This document shows, in pieces, positions 29,556 through 41,967 of a stretch of DNA of 64,000 nt (position 1 is the stretch's first letter; every line of letters begins with the position of its first letter). The notes under the pieces were generated by a model. The model did no database searches. It was not told the DNA's origin and was given only the letters and a program-made list of their open reading frames with translations. The position numbers and the translations under genes were made by a program. The DNA comes from Acetobacteraceae bacterium (GTDB taxonomy: Bacteria; Pseudomonadota; Alphaproteobacteria; Acetobacterales; Acetobacteraceae): positions 1,528,001-1,592,000 of the forward strand of contig CP154827.1 of assembly GCA_039613835.1 (NCBI GenBank). The letters are read 5' to 3'.

Positions 29556-31811
29556 TCAGAAAAACGAAACCGGGTCGATATCCACCACGATTTTCTGATC
29601 ACTTTTAAGGCGCAGTTTTTGCAGCCATAGACGCAGCAAAGGCTGCACGGCGATCCCCTTACGCGTCCGTAATAGGAGACGTCGACGGTGCCTTCCGCGC
29701 AACTTTGTCAATGGAGCGGGGGCGGGGCCGAGCACTTCGAGTCCCTCGCCTTTCGGGGCCGCATCCGACAAGGTGCGTGCCAGAGCATCCGCGGATTCCG
29801 GCGTCCCGGCACTGACGATGAGAGCGGCGAGACGTCCGAAAGGCGGCCAGAAACCGGGGCTACGATTCGCCGCCTCCTGCGCCATGAAATGATGGAAATT
29901 CTGCGAGACAAGCGCCTTCATTGCAGGATGGTTCGGTAGGTAAGTCTGTAACAGCACGGTGCCCGGTCGCGCCTCCCGCCCGGCGCGCCCGCCGACCTGC
30001 TGTAATAACTGCACCGTACGCTCCGCCGCGCGAAGGTCCCCGCCATTAAGTCCGAGATCCGCATCCACTACCCCCACGAGGGTGAGGTGCGGGAAATGCC
30101 ACCCTTTCGCGACGAGCTGCGTCCCGATAATGAGGTCAACTTCCTGCTGCGCGATCTGCGTCACGGCGATGCGCGCCGCCTCCGCCGAGACCAAACTGTC
30201 TGAGGACATGACAAGGACGCGCACCCCGGCCAATTCGCGCTGCACTTCCTCCGTCACGCGCTCTATCCCGGGCCCGACCGGCACGAGGCTTTCCGTCGCC
30301 GCGCAGGACGGGCACTGCGATGGTATTGGCATCGTATATTCACAATGGTGGCACACCATGCGGCGTTGCGCGCGATGCTCCACTAGCCAGGCCGTGCATT
30401 TCGGACATTCAATCCGGTGACTACATTGCCGACATAAAGTGAGAGGCGCATAGCCGCGTCGATTGAGAAACAACATGGCCTGCTCCCCACGCGCCAACGT
30501 CTCACGACAGGCGGAGAGAAGCGTGGGGGAGAGGAACTGGCCGCGTGATGGCGGTGCAAGGCGCATATCCAGCGCGCGCACGTCCGGCAATGCAGCGCCA
30601 GCATGGCGATCCGGCAGGACGAGGTGGCGATATCGACCTGCCTGCACGTTGGCGAGGGTCTCAAGGCTCGGCGTCGCGGAGACAAGCATGACGGGCACTG
30701 CGGCCTGTCGCGCGCGCAGCACGGCCATGTCCCGACCATGATAAATCACGCCTTCCTCCTGCTTGAGAGCCGGCTCATGCTCCTCATCGACAATCACCAC
30801 GCCGAGATCAGTGAATGGAAGAAAAAGTGCCGAGCGCGCCCCGACAACCACGCAGGGCGCACCGCTGCGCACATGCTGCCAGACGCGACGGCGATGCCCA
30901 TCCCCCATGGAGGAATGCCAGACAAACGGTGCGAAGCCGAAGCGTCGGGTGAAACGTGAGATCCATTGCGTGGAAAGTGCGATTTCCGGCAGGAGAACGA
31001 GGGATTGCCGCTTGAGCGTAAGGCATTCCTGCACGGCTTCAAGATAAACCTCCGTCTTGCCGGAGCCAGTGACCCCTTCCAGCAGGATGGCCTCAAATTG
31101 CTGCTTTTGGACGGCATCCCGCAATGCCCGCGCGATCGTCTCCTGAGATGCGGAAAGGGTGGGAGGCTGGGGGACATCATCCGCGTCATCACTGAAAGCG
31201 GGTTCAGAGGGCGCGGCCTCCAACAAATTGAGCTTTATGCAGGCCGAGATGACGGCGGGGCTGACGGCGGCTTTCTCGGCAAGGTCCTTGATGCTCATCG
31301 GCTTCGCTGCGGCGGCATCCAGCACTTTCTGCCGCGCAGCGGTGAGTTTCGGCGGGTGACTGGGCGATGCCAGACGCCAGAGCCTGACGGCTTTCGGTGG
31401 CGCCGGCGTCCATCCGCGCATTGCCATGGCGAGAACCATGCCTTGGGGCGCGAGTGTATAGGCGGACACCCAATCAACAAAGCAACGCAGCGTTTCCGGC
31501 AGGCCGGGCGCGTCAACACGGCGAAAGACCGGCCTCAAACGGCTCGGGTCAACAGGTTTCGGCGGTGGAAAGGCGAGATCAGCGGGGAGGTGCGCCGCAA
31601 CCACCTCGGCTTTATCCCACACGCAACCGATTTCCTCCCTCTTCCCCAATGGCACAGCGACGAAATCACCTGGCACCAGGTCAGGATCGGGAGTCGTATA
31701 AGTCAGAGCCGATTGCAGCCGCCGTGGCAGAAGGACATCGACGCGGAAGGACGCTGCCGGGAGGGGCGACCGGGCGTGCGCCGCATCCGCAAGGTTCTCG
31801 TCATGCGTCAC
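29556..31811 (-). CDS. priA: Primosomal protein N' (PriA helicase)
   Basis: Restarts stalled replication forks. An N-terminal DNA-binding domain (FRVDVLLPRRLQSALTY) precedes the superfamily 2 helicase. The helicase has Walker A in EGVTGSGKTEVYLEAV, the DEEH box in VVIVDEEHEPALKQEEG, and motif III SATPSLET. A zinc-binding block of Cys pairs follows (LCRQCSHRIECPKC, VCHHCEYTMPIPSQCPSC). Then come GTQLVAKGWHFPHLTLVGV and the arginine-finger QVGGRAGR. At 751 residues it is full length. The gene is divergent from xerC, with a 318-base gap. Confidence 0.96.
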   Translation of the reverse strand: MTHDENLADAAHARSPLPAASFRVDVLLPRRLQSALTYTTPDPDLVPGDFVAVPLGKREEIGCVWDKAEVVAAHLPADLAFPPPKPVDPSRLRPVFRRVDAPGLPETLRCFVDWVSAYTLAPQGMVLAMAMRGWTPAPPKAVRLWRLASPSHPPKLTAARQKVLDAAAAKPMSIKDLAEKAAVSPAVISACIKLNLLEAAPSEPAFSDDADDVPQPPTLSASQETIARALRDAVQKQQFEAILLEGVTGSGKTEVYLEAVQECLTLKRQSLVLLPEIALSTQWISRFTRRFGFAPFVWHSSMGDGHRRRVWQHVRSGAPCVVVGARSALFLPFTDLGVVIVDEEHEPALKQEEGVIYHGRDMAVLRARQAAVPVMLVSATPSLETLANVQAGRYRHLVLPDRHAGAALPDVRALDMRLAPPSRGQFLSPTLLSACRETLARGEQAMLFLNRRGYAPLTLCRQCSHRIECPKCTAWLVEHRAQRRMVCHHCEYTMPIPSQCPSCAATESLVPVGPGIERVTEEVQRELAGVRVLVMSSDSLVSAEAARIAVTQIAQQEVDLIIGTQLVAKGWHFPHLTLVGVVDADLGLNGGDLRAAERTVQLLQQVGGRAGREARPGTVLLQTYLPNHPAMKALVSQNFHHFMAQEAANRSPGFWPPFGRLAALIVSAGTPESADALARTLSDAAPKGEGLEVLGPAPAPLTKLRGRHRRRLLLRTRKGIAVQPLLRLWLQKLRLKSDQKIVVDIDPVSFF

Positions 31812-32129
31812 GCGGTTTTTTCTCGCATCGGGGACGGGACGGACGAAACGCGATGCATGGATTGCGGCCTCTTATCCAGCTGTCGCATACCCTCTTCCGG
31901 CATGGACATATTTATCAAGTGGCGGCGGTCAGAAGCATCATATGATCCTGCCACGTCCCCGATGGATTTTGAAGAATTTCCTGCCACCATCCTATCGGCC
32001 CTCTTCCAGCGTGGCGCGGGGAGCCTTGTCACGGCACTGAAATTTTAAACGGACGCCGCGCTGATATTTCAGCTAGGATGACGGCGCGTCACGATCAATT
32101 TTTCAGAAGCTGTTCAACAAGGTCACTTC
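31812..32129. other. 318-base gap between priA and xerC
   Basis: Open frames on both strands cross this stretch but have no family features. The plus-strand frame that ends at 32048 is mostly antisense to priA. The region should contain the divergent promoters of priA and xerC. An aagg lies 7 bases before the xerC ATG. No hairpin of note is seen. Confidence 0.5.
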
Positions 32130-33074
32130 ATGGCTCACAGTGCAGAAACCCTCGTCAGCGCCTGGTTGGCCTGGCTGGAAAATGAGAAGCGCACCAGCCC
32201 GCATACGATCCGTGCCTATCATCAGGACGTCGCCACATCCCTTGCTTTTTTTGAAGCGCATCTCGGGGAGAAAATCAACGAGACGCATCTCGCCCATCTC
32301 GCCGCAAGCGATATGCGTGCACTCCTCGCCCATCAAACGCGTGAAGCTGAGTTGAGTCAGCGCCTTGCAGACGGTGCGGCGCGCAGTCGGAGCCGACATA
32401 TCTCGGCCTTGCGTGCATTTTACCGCTTTCTGTCCCTGCGCTATGATATCCAGAACGCGCAAGTGACCGCCTTCAAATTACCCAAGACGCGCAAGCCCCT
32501 GCCGCGTCCCCTGGCCCGCCCTGTCGCGCGGGAAGCCGCTGAGGAAATTGCGAGCTTCACCGCATCCAACGCGTTTGTCGCACGCGATATCGCTTTATAC
32601 ACCTTGCTTTACGGTGCCGGCCTGCGCATCGGGGAAGCCCTGGCCCTTTCCATCGGTGATGTCGACGCGGCACCTGGCGGGCCGCTGCGCATCACGGGCA
32701 AAGGGAATAAGCAGCGCCTCGTGCCCTTGATCCCGATTGTGCAGGAAAGACTGGCGGCGTGGCGGCGGCAACGCCCGGCGGCGGAACCGGACGCCCCGCT
32801 TTTTATCGGGCAGAAAGGGGGCCGGCTTGACCCCGCGACCGCTCGGCGCACCATGCACCTTTGGCGTCAGGCCAAGGGGCTTCCGGCCTCTGCGACGCCA
32901 CATGCTTTGCGGCACTCTTTCGCCACGCATATGATGGAAAGCGGTGCGGATTTGAGGGCGATCCAGGAATTACTGGGCCATGCCAGCCTCTCAACAACCC
33001 AGACCTATACGAAGACGGATGAGGCGCATCTCCTGCGCGTCTGGTCCGCTCATCCCCGGGCGAACAAGCCATGA
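32130..33074 (+). CDS. xerC: Tyrosine recombinase XerC
   Basis: Resolves chromosome dimers at dif together with XerD. The N-terminal core-binding domain holds RTSPHTIRAYHQDVATSL and SRHISALRAFYRFL. The catalytic domain has Arg in YGAGLRIGEALAL, Lys in ITGKGNKQRLVPL, the HxxR box TPHALRHSFATHM, a second His in QELLGHASLS and the Tyr in TTQTYTKTD. At 314 residues this is the usual Xer size. No phage genes adjoin, which favours the housekeeping XerC over an integrase. It overlaps the next gene by 4 bases (ATGA). Confidence 0.93.
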   Translation: MAHSAETLVSAWLAWLENEKRTSPHTIRAYHQDVATSLAFFEAHLGEKINETHLAHLAASDMRALLAHQTREAELSQRLADGAARSRSRHISALRAFYRFLSLRYDIQNAQVTAFKLPKTRKPLPRPLARPVAREAAEEIASFTASNAFVARDIALYTLLYGAGLRIGEALALSIGDVDAAPGGPLRITGKGNKQRLVPLIPIVQERLAAWRRQRPAAEPDAPLFIGQKGGRLDPATARRTMHLWRQAKGLPASATPHALRHSFATHMMESGADLRAIQELLGHASLSTTQTYTKTDEAHLLRVWSAHPRANKP

Positions 33075-34030
33075 TGCGCCTTCTCAAGCCCATCATCTGG
33101 GCCCTCCTCGTCACCTCCCTGACCATACCTCGGGCTGATGCGTGGACAGGCTGCGCGGTAACATTGCTGAGTTCACTCCCCCTCAGCAATGATGCGTTAT
33201 TTCTGCATATCCCCATCGAAATCGGGTCTCAGAAGCGGGACATGATTATCGATACCGGCTCTGAAGGGAGTCTGATCACCCCGAAAGCCGCCGATGCTTT
33301 GCATCTACCGGTCGATCCTCATCGCCGCACCGTCATTCACGGTCCGGACGGGCGCAGCGAGATCGTGCGCAACCGCATTGCGTCCGACTTTCGCCTCGGC
33401 AAACTTGATTTCGGTGCGTGGTCTTTCCCACTCGGCATTCTCCCTAATCTACCCAAATCGCTTGACGGGCTTTCCGGGCTCATTGGCGCGGATATGATGC
33501 AGGGTCTCGCTGTGGAATTCGATGCCCCTCACCACCGTCTCCGCCTTTGGCATTATGTGCCCGTGGCCGGTGGTTGCGATCTTGTCCCCCCTCTCGGGTC
33601 GGCAGGGTTCCCCAATGGGTCGCGCTGGATCAAACTTAAGGCACATCGGCGGGGCCTGCGCCTTTATGTCGTGTTCATCCTTGATGGCGTCATGGGTAAC
33701 GCGCTGATCGATAGTGGTGCGCGTTCCATCACCTTGTCGCGACGATTCGCCAATCATGTGGGTGTCAGCAATCAGATGCTTGCAAAAGATCGTGGCGGTA
33801 TCACGAGCGGTGTCGATCTCAATGCGCGCCGCTATTACTGGCACCGTTTCAATACGCTGTCATTTGCCAGCGATGCGACAGCGGCGGAGCAACCCGCCCT
33901 GACGTTGAAAGCACCGGTCATCACAGTGTCGGATATTGATGACGATGCCGACATGCTGCTGGGTGCCGATTTCATCTCCCGACATGATGTCTGGGTGTCT
34001 TTTCAGACATCCTCCGTCTTCATACGATAG
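33071..34030 (+). CDS. Exported retropepsin-like aspartic protease
   Basis: A signal peptide (IIWALLVTSLTIPRADAW) leads a protein with two aspartyl protease half-sites in one chain: MIIDTGSEGSLIT near residue 57 and ALIDSGARSITLS near residue 212. Each is followed later by a hydrophobic-Gly motif (LSGLIGADMMQ and ADMLLGADFIS). This pseudo-dimeric arrangement matches bacterial retropepsin-like clan AA proteases. At 319 residues with all active-site Asp present it is probably active in the periplasm. Its start overlaps the xerC stop, so the two are co-translated. Substrate unknown. Confidence 0.78.
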   Translation: MMRLLKPIIWALLVTSLTIPRADAWTGCAVTLLSSLPLSNDALFLHIPIEIGSQKRDMIIDTGSEGSLITPKAADALHLPVDPHRRTVIHGPDGRSEIVRNRIASDFRLGKLDFGAWSFPLGILPNLPKSLDGLSGLIGADMMQGLAVEFDAPHHRLRLWHYVPVAGGCDLVPPLGSAGFPNGSRWIKLKAHRRGLRLYVVFILDGVMGNALIDSGARSITLSRRFANHVGVSNQMLAKDRGGITSGVDLNARRYYWHRFNTLSFASDATAAEQPALTLKAPVITVSDIDDDADMLLGADFISRHDVWVSFQTSSVFIR

Positions 34031-34049
34031 ATGTGCGCAAATGAAGGGT

Positions 34050-34080
34050 AAGAAAAGGCGGCCCGATCAAGGCCGCCTCA
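34050..34080. terminator. Terminator between the protease and the minus-strand secreted gene
   Basis: aggcggcc and ggccgcct pair 8 of 8 around a cgatcaa loop. An A-rich run on the left becomes a T-tract (ttttctt) on the minus strand, right after the minus gene's stop at 34090. On the plus strand the T-tract is weak, so it mainly serves the minus gene. Confidence 0.75.
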
Positions 34081-34089
34081 GCGTTTCTT

Positions 34090-34648
34090 TCAAGCGCTTC
34101 CTGCCCCAGCGGGCGAGCCTGCCGGGCACAGTCTTACCGGAGATTGCTGCTTCAGGCGTTTATTGCATTCCGAGTAATAGCCGCCGCCCTTCTGGATCCA
34201 GCGCAAACCGCCATTTCCGTTGCTCGCTTTATTCGCTTTATATTGGTCAAGGCAGGTCTGCATACGCGCGTGGCCGGGTTTAAGATTGGAATATTGCGAC
34301 GCCACGGCCGACGGGAAAACGGCACTCCCCGCGACGGCTGGTCGTCGGGCCGATTGGCGGCGTCGACGTGGTGGGTGCCGGTGTCTGCGCAGCGGGGGCC
34401 TTTGCCGTCGTGGTCGGCATCGCTGCTTGAGCGGGGGTAGATGATGTCGCCGCGGGGGTTGCGTCACTGCAACGCGCCGCTTTGAAATCCTTATATTCCA
34501 TGCCCTTGAGGTCACCCGCCTTTCGTTCAGCGCGGAAGGATTTGTAACATTCCTTCGCCGTCATGGCATGGGCCGCCGTCCCCGACATGCCCATGACCAT
34601 CAATGCAGCCGCCAGAAAAGCGCCTGAAAAATTTTTCCCATCCATCAA
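34090..34648 (-). pseudogene. Secreted Ala/Pro/Thr-rich protein, frameshifted
   Basis: A signal peptide (GAFLAAALMVMGMSGTAAHA) precedes a conserved-looking segment, MTAKECYKSFRAERKAGDLK. A low-complexity linker (PAATSSTPAQAAMPTTTAKA) follows. In a different frame the C-terminal domain reads HARMQTCLDQYKANKASNGN, then GGGYYSECNKRLKQQ. The shift lies within the linker at about 34340-34370. The paired Cys-containing segments (KECYKSF..., QTCLDQYK...) loosely recall PsiF-type repeats. Removing one base joins both into a protein of about 186 residues. The family is unnamed, and the role in the envelope is a guess. Confidence 0.6.
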
Positions 34649-34678
34649 ACCATCCCTCCGGAGACGTGGCTATGCGGA

Positions 34679-37494
<2,816 letters not shown>

Positions 37495-37498
<4 letters not shown>

Positions 37499-38292
37499 AC
37501 GCGCTGGACCTCGATAAAATCTGGCAGGACATGCTGCGCCAAAGCGCTGTCTGCTGCGACCCGCTGATTCAAGGCGTTTTCACGACAGGGATCACGGAAC
37601 ATCGAAGCTTCGATGCGGCGCTGGCGGCTCTTTTGGGCACAAAACTATCAGACCGCGCCCTTTCCGTGCCCGCATTATCGTCCCTGATCATGGCCTGCCT
37701 CAAAGACACACCGCGCATTGCCGAGGATGCCGCCGCGGATATGCTGGCCGTCTATGAGCGTGACCCCGCATGTACGGATTATGTGACGCCCTTCCTCTTT
37801 TTCAAAGGCTATCACGCGCTTCAGGCTTACCGCGTGGCAAACTGGCTTTGGCAGCATGACCGCAAGCACCTGGCACAACATTTACAAAGCCTCGTTTCAG
37901 AGCGTTTCGGCATCGATATTCACCCGGCGGCCACCATCGGGCGGCGCGTCATTTTTGACCACGGCACGGGCATCGTCATTGGTGAGACAGCCGTCATTGC
38001 GGATGATGTCTCCATCTTCCAGAATGTCACGCTTGGCGGCACGGGTAAGACGTCCGGCAATCGGCATCCCAAAATCGCGCGCGGTGTCCTGATCGGCGCG
38101 GGCGCGAAGGTGATCGGCAATATCTCGGTAGGGGAAGGTGCTAAAATCGGGGCAAGTTCCGTCGTTTTGAATGATGTTGCACCCCATGTCACAGTCGTGG
38201 GCAATCCTGCGCGACCGGTCGGCAAGCCAAATACCAGCGACCCGGCCCTTTCCATGGATCAAAGCTTCCCGGATACGGATTTTGTCATCTGA
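37495..38292 (+). CDS. cysE: Serine O-acetyltransferase CysE
   Basis: Acetylates serine for cysteine synthesis. The N-terminal helical domain (VPALSSLIMACLKDTPRIAE) is followed by the left-handed beta-helix of hexapeptide repeats, with IDIHPAATIGRRVIFDHGTG, then GIVIGETAVIADDVSIFQNV and VTLGGTGKTSGNRHPKI. Catalytic His and Asp are in FDHGTG. At 265 residues it has normal length. The flexible tail ends DTDFVI, and its terminal Ile is what CysK recognises, so assembly with CysK is likely. Confidence 0.94.
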
Positions 38293-38466
38293 AGTGTTGC
38301 GGCGGCAGCCTGACGGAACGCCCCGCGTGGATGACGGGAGACCGATATGGCTTTTGCCGGGTAGAAACGATATGATGGGCGCTGATGCCTGATCCGCATC
38401 ATCACGAAAAGGTCGCGCTTTTCCCTTCAGGGAAGCGACATTGCATTGACACGATAATGAGGGAAG

Positions 38467-39330
38467 ATGAGCTGGCTTACCGAATATGTCCGTCCTAAAA
38501 TCAGGGGACTTCTGCAGAGGGATGTCCCGGAAAATTTGTGGACGACGTGCGAGTCTTGCTCTCAGATGATTCTGGTCAAGGATTTTGACCGGTTCCTGAA
38601 AGTATGTCCCCATTGCGGCCATCATGGTAAGGCGGCTGCCAAGGATCGTCTCAAATGGACATTTGATGAGGGCGCCTATACGCGCATTGAACTCCCGAGG
38701 GTCGCGGTTGATCCGCTCGGCTTCAAGGATCAGAAGCGCTACACGGACAGGCTCAAAGATGCGCGCATGAAAACGCATCTGGATGAGTCGCTGGTGGTCG
38801 CGCATGGGCAGGTCGGGGGGCATCCGGCGGTTGTCGCCGTCATGGCCTATGAGTTCATGGCCGGCACAATGGGCTCCGCGCTGGGTGAAGCTTTTATCGC
38901 CGCCTGCAAACTCGCCATTCTGCAAAAAGCGGCTTTGATTATCTACACGGCCTCCGGCGGTGCGCGTATGCAGGAGGGGGTGTTATCCCTCATGCAGATG
39001 CCGCGCACGACGATCGGCATCCAGATGCTTAAAGATGCCGGACTGCCTTATATCGTGGTGCTGACGAACCCGACGACCGGTGGCGTCTCCGCCTCCTTCG
39101 CCATGCTGGGTGATGTGCATATTGCGGAGCCACAGGCCCTGATCGCTTTTACCGGGCCGCGTGTCATTCAGGATACGGTGCGGGAAAAACTGCCGGAAGG
39201 GTTCCAGAGATCCGAGTATCTGCGTGATCATGGCATGGTGGATATCGTTACGCCGCGTGATGCGTTGAAAGAGACGCTCGACCGCATCATCGGCCTCATG
39301 ATGCAACGCCAAGATACCGGCGCGGCGTAA
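38467..39330 (+). CDS. accD: Acetyl-CoA carboxylase carboxyltransferase beta
   Basis: Part of the enzyme that makes malonyl-CoA for fatty acids. The N-terminal zinc ribbon has two Cys pairs (TCESCSQM and KVCPHCGHHG). The crotonase-like domain holds FMAGTMGSALGEAF, TASGGARMQEGVLSLMQM and NPTTGGVSASFAMLGDVHI. At 287 residues it is complete. A gagggaag directly precedes the ATG. It is followed after 27 bases by folC, the standard accD-folC order in proteobacteria. Confidence 0.95.
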   Translation: MSWLTEYVRPKIRGLLQRDVPENLWTTCESCSQMILVKDFDRFLKVCPHCGHHGKAAAKDRLKWTFDEGAYTRIELPRVAVDPLGFKDQKRYTDRLKDARMKTHLDESLVVAHGQVGGHPAVVAVMAYEFMAGTMGSALGEAFIAACKLAILQKAALIIYTASGGARMQEGVLSLMQMPRTTIGIQMLKDAGLPYIVVLTNPTTGGVSASFAMLGDVHIAEPQALIAFTGPRVIQDTVREKLPEGFQRSEYLRDHGMVDIVTPRDALKETLDRIIGLMMQRQDTGAA

Positions 39331-39357
39331 GCGCTTCCCCGGGCCGCGCCATCGCTC

Positions 39358-40707
39358 ATGACTGAAACGCCGATCATGACGCCGTCAAACCCGACGCAAG
39401 GCCAGCCTGCCAGGCTGGTCAGCGAATATTCGGGTTCGGTCGGCAAAATCCTTGCGCGCGTCCAGGCGGCCTACCCGAAATATATTGACCTGTCGCTGGA
39501 CCGCCTGACGACGCTGCTCCACGGATTGGGAAATCCGGAGCGTGCTCTCCCCCCTGTGATCCATGTGGCAGGGACAAACGGGAAGGGCAGCACATGCGTC
39601 TTCATCCGCACCATTGCGGAAGCCCATCAATGGCGCGTCCATGTCATGACCAGTCCGCACCTCGTCTCTGTCACAGAGCGATTTCGCCTGGCAGGGGAAC
39701 TGGTGCAGGAGGATGAGCTTGTCGCAACGCTGGAAGAAGTGGAAGCCATCAATGGGAACGCGCCCATTACGGTTTTCGAAATTTTGACGGCCGCGGGGTT
39801 TCTTCTTTTCGCCCGGCAGCCGGCGGACCTCGCCATTATTGAAGTAGGTCTCGGCGGGCGATTCGACGCGACGAATGTCGTGTCCGCCCCCCTTGCGAGC
39901 GTCATCACCCCGATTGGGCTGGATCATCAATCTTTCCTCGGGGACAACATCACCGAGATCGCGCGGGAGAAAGCGGGGATCATCAAACCTCATTGTCCGG
40001 TCATCAGCGCGTCGCAGGACACGGCGGTGACTTCGGTCATTGAAGCCGAAGCCTTAAAGCTGAACGCGCCCTTATGGATGATCGGGCGGGAAGTCACCTA
40101 TCGCGTCCTTCCCGATGGCGGGATGGTTTATTCGGACCGTTATGGCGACCTCACCCTCCCCGCACCTGGCCTGGTCGGGCAGCACCAATATGGCAATGCC
40201 GCGCTCGCCATCGCCGCCTTGCGCAGCGCTGCCATCGACAGAATACAAAATGCGGACTGGACGGCCATAACGCAGACGCAATGGCCCGGAAGGTTACAGA
40301 AATTAAGTGGGTCGATCCTTAATCACGTGCCACCCGATTGGGAAATCTGGCTTGACGGGGGGCATAATCCCCATGCCGGTCACGCCCTTTTGCCGACATT
40401 GCAAAAATGGCAGGATCGCCCGCTTCACCTTTTGATCGGCATGAAAAGCAGCAAGGATATTGAAGGGTTCATCTGCCCCCTACTCCCTTACGCGACCTCC
40501 GTCCATGCAGTAATGGAGCCGGATCAATATGATGCGATTTCCGTGGCGGATATCGTCGCGGCCTCTGGCCATGTCGCCATCCCCGGCCCGGATATCCTCG
40601 GCGCTTTAAAAAAGCTCAGTGGTGCAACGGGGCGCGTTCTGATTTGTGGCAGCCTTTACCTTGCCGGTGCCGCGTTGCGCCGGGACAAGGTCGTTGAGCG
40701 CGTATGA
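39358..40707 (+). CDS. folC: Folylpolyglutamate/dihydrofolate synthase FolC
   Basis: Adds glutamate residues to folates and may also act as dihydrofolate synthase. It has the Mur-ligase-like P-loop VIHVAGTNGKGSTCVFI, then VHVMTSPHLVSVTERFR, VGLGGRFDATNV, TPIGLDHQSFLGDNITEIA and the C-terminal LDGGHNPHAGHAL. At 449 residues it has normal length. The start could be ATG 39358 or ATG 39376; a short unconserved N-terminal tail precedes the family start (ARLVSEYSGSVGKIL). It follows accD. Confidence 0.93.
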   Translation: MTETPIMTPSNPTQGQPARLVSEYSGSVGKILARVQAAYPKYIDLSLDRLTTLLHGLGNPERALPPVIHVAGTNGKGSTCVFIRTIAEAHQWRVHVMTSPHLVSVTERFRLAGELVQEDELVATLEEVEAINGNAPITVFEILTAAGFLLFARQPADLAIIEVGLGGRFDATNVVSAPLASVITPIGLDHQSFLGDNITEIAREKAGIIKPHCPVISASQDTAVTSVIEAEALKLNAPLWMIGREVTYRVLPDGGMVYSDRYGDLTLPAPGLVGQHQYGNAALAIAALRSAAIDRIQNADWTAITQTQWPGRLQKLSGSILNHVPPDWEIWLDGGHNPHAGHALLPTLQKWQDRPLHLLIGMKSSKDIEGFICPLLPYATSVHAVMEPDQYDAISVADIVAASGHVAIPGPDILGALKKLSGATGRVLICGSLYLAGAALRRDKVVERV

Positions 40708-40827
40708 CGCCGCCCTGATGCGTGAGGGGTCAATCGTGCCCTCCCATCAACTCGGGCATTCTTAACGGTCTCAACCGATTTTACGCTTGACGAATTATCC
40801 CGTTTAACCGCAAAAGGGCCTGCTGAT

Positions 40828-40902
40828 GCCGGGTTAGCACAGTGGTAGTGCAGCGGTTTTGTAAACCGAAGGCCGGGGGTTCAAATCCCTCACCCGGCAC
40901 CA
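40828..40902 (+). tRNA. tRNA-Thr (anticodon TGT)
   Basis: Acceptor gccgggt pairs with acccggc. The D arm holds agcacagtggtagtgc. The anticodon stem gcggt/accg encloses tttgtaa with TGT at its centre. The T arm has cgggggttcaaatccct. The genomic CCA end is present (40900-40902). All arms fold without mismatches of note. Confidence 0.96.
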
Positions 40903-41388
40903 GCCTCTCTTGTTTGGAAGTTGTCGCGCCCATAAGGCCCCCCTGCACTCGCGACGCGGACGCAGTCACTGTTCCTCACAATTTCTCCGATGCGGCCCCT
41001 ATTGGCGGATTGATTGCGCTGCGATCAGCCGATTGGCTCGCGCCTTAAAAAATGGCCCTAAACCCCATCTGAGACATCGAAGAGCTGAAGAAGCGTCCGG
41101 GATGGCGACGCTTTGCGCTCCATTCTCTCGGGAGAGACCCTCCTAAGACGGCCCATCGCGCAATTGAATGAAGGAGATGGATGCTTTATAATTAAGAATT
41201 TGGTCCTGAAGATGACGATTTTACCCCGCTTGCGGGGGCGCAGTCTTTTTCATTCCCTCTCCCGAAATTTCATTTCTGACGCGGCGTCGCCATCTGACGT
41301 TTCGATTTGCTTATTCTTCCGGCCTTTGAAGTGAACAGCGCGCGCGGCAGGTCCAGATATTTCAGCCTTCATCATAAAGAAAAAAACA
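40903..41388. other. 486-base region after tRNA-Thr with no gene recognised
   Basis: Short frames only, without family features or binding sites. An inverted repeat ccccgcttgcgggg lies at about 41223. A remnant of an integrated element could be expected here, given the tRNA on the left and the endolysin remnant on the right. I see no tRNA-end duplication and no integrase. Confidence 0.4.
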
Positions 41389-41842
41389 ATGGATGATATG
41401 ACAACGCTTGCTTTCAGACTCATTGCGCATTTCGAAAGCTGTAATTTAACCCCCCCATCAATGCTTGTCCGATGGCGCGCCCGTGCGGGAGGACAGCCCG
41501 GCCATCACGCAGGTGCAGGCCGATCTTATGCTCACGAGAATGATCATCGATATTGAGCAGAAAATCGAGGCGATGACGCGCGTGGCTCTCAGCCCGGCGC
41601 AATATGCGGCGCTCACATCTTTCATCTATAATGTCGGGGAAAATGCTTTCTCCAGTTCGACGCTTCTGCGGAAATTGAATGAGAGCGATTACCAGAGCGC
41701 TGCCAATCAATTCCTCCTCTGGATCCATGCTGGCGGCATCACATTGCGTGAGTTAACCCGGCGGCGCGAGGCGGAACGGCGGTTATTTCTCCATGGTGAG
41801 GGCGTGATTGACGTCCTGAAACGCGCACAGAAAGACGATTGA
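41389..41842 (+). pseudogene. Phage-type lysozyme (GH24) remnant with lost active site
   Basis: The start reads MDDMTTLAFRLIAHFESCNL, with the catalytic Glu (FE) of T4/lambdoid endolysins. The middle strand that should carry the catalytic Asp and Thr (the usual TIGYGH area) is missing. After a C7 run the frame changes to LSDGAPVREDSPAITQVQAD. The rest is typical of the family: ALSPAQYAALTSFIYNVG, AFSSSTLLRKLNESDYQSAA, and RREAERRLFL. A deletion of about 15 codons combined with a frameshift makes this non-functional. Such enzymes usually belong to prophages. Confidence 0.78.
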
Positions 41843-41967
41843 ACCGTCTCGGTTGAAGACGACTCGTTTGAAACTTTCGGCAAGCTTGATAGAAGAAGGC
41901 GGAAATCGAGCCCTTTACCTTGTGGCTCCTGAAAGCAGCCTTCTAAAATCACGGAGAATAACGGCGC

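Noticed and set aside
30966..32048. Plus-strand frame of 360 codons opposite priA
   Set aside because: It is antisense to a perfectly conserved priA, has no family features and reads as Arg/Gly-rich shadow sequence.
32130..33074. Tyrosine recombinase as a phage or island integrase
   Set aside because: Size and domain pattern fit XerC, the neighbours are housekeeping genes and no attachment repeats are seen.
37897..38925. Minus-strand frame of 342 codons opposite cysE and accD
   Set aside because: Both opposite genes are certain; the antisense product has no motif, and the frame is open only because of the GC-rich codon pattern.
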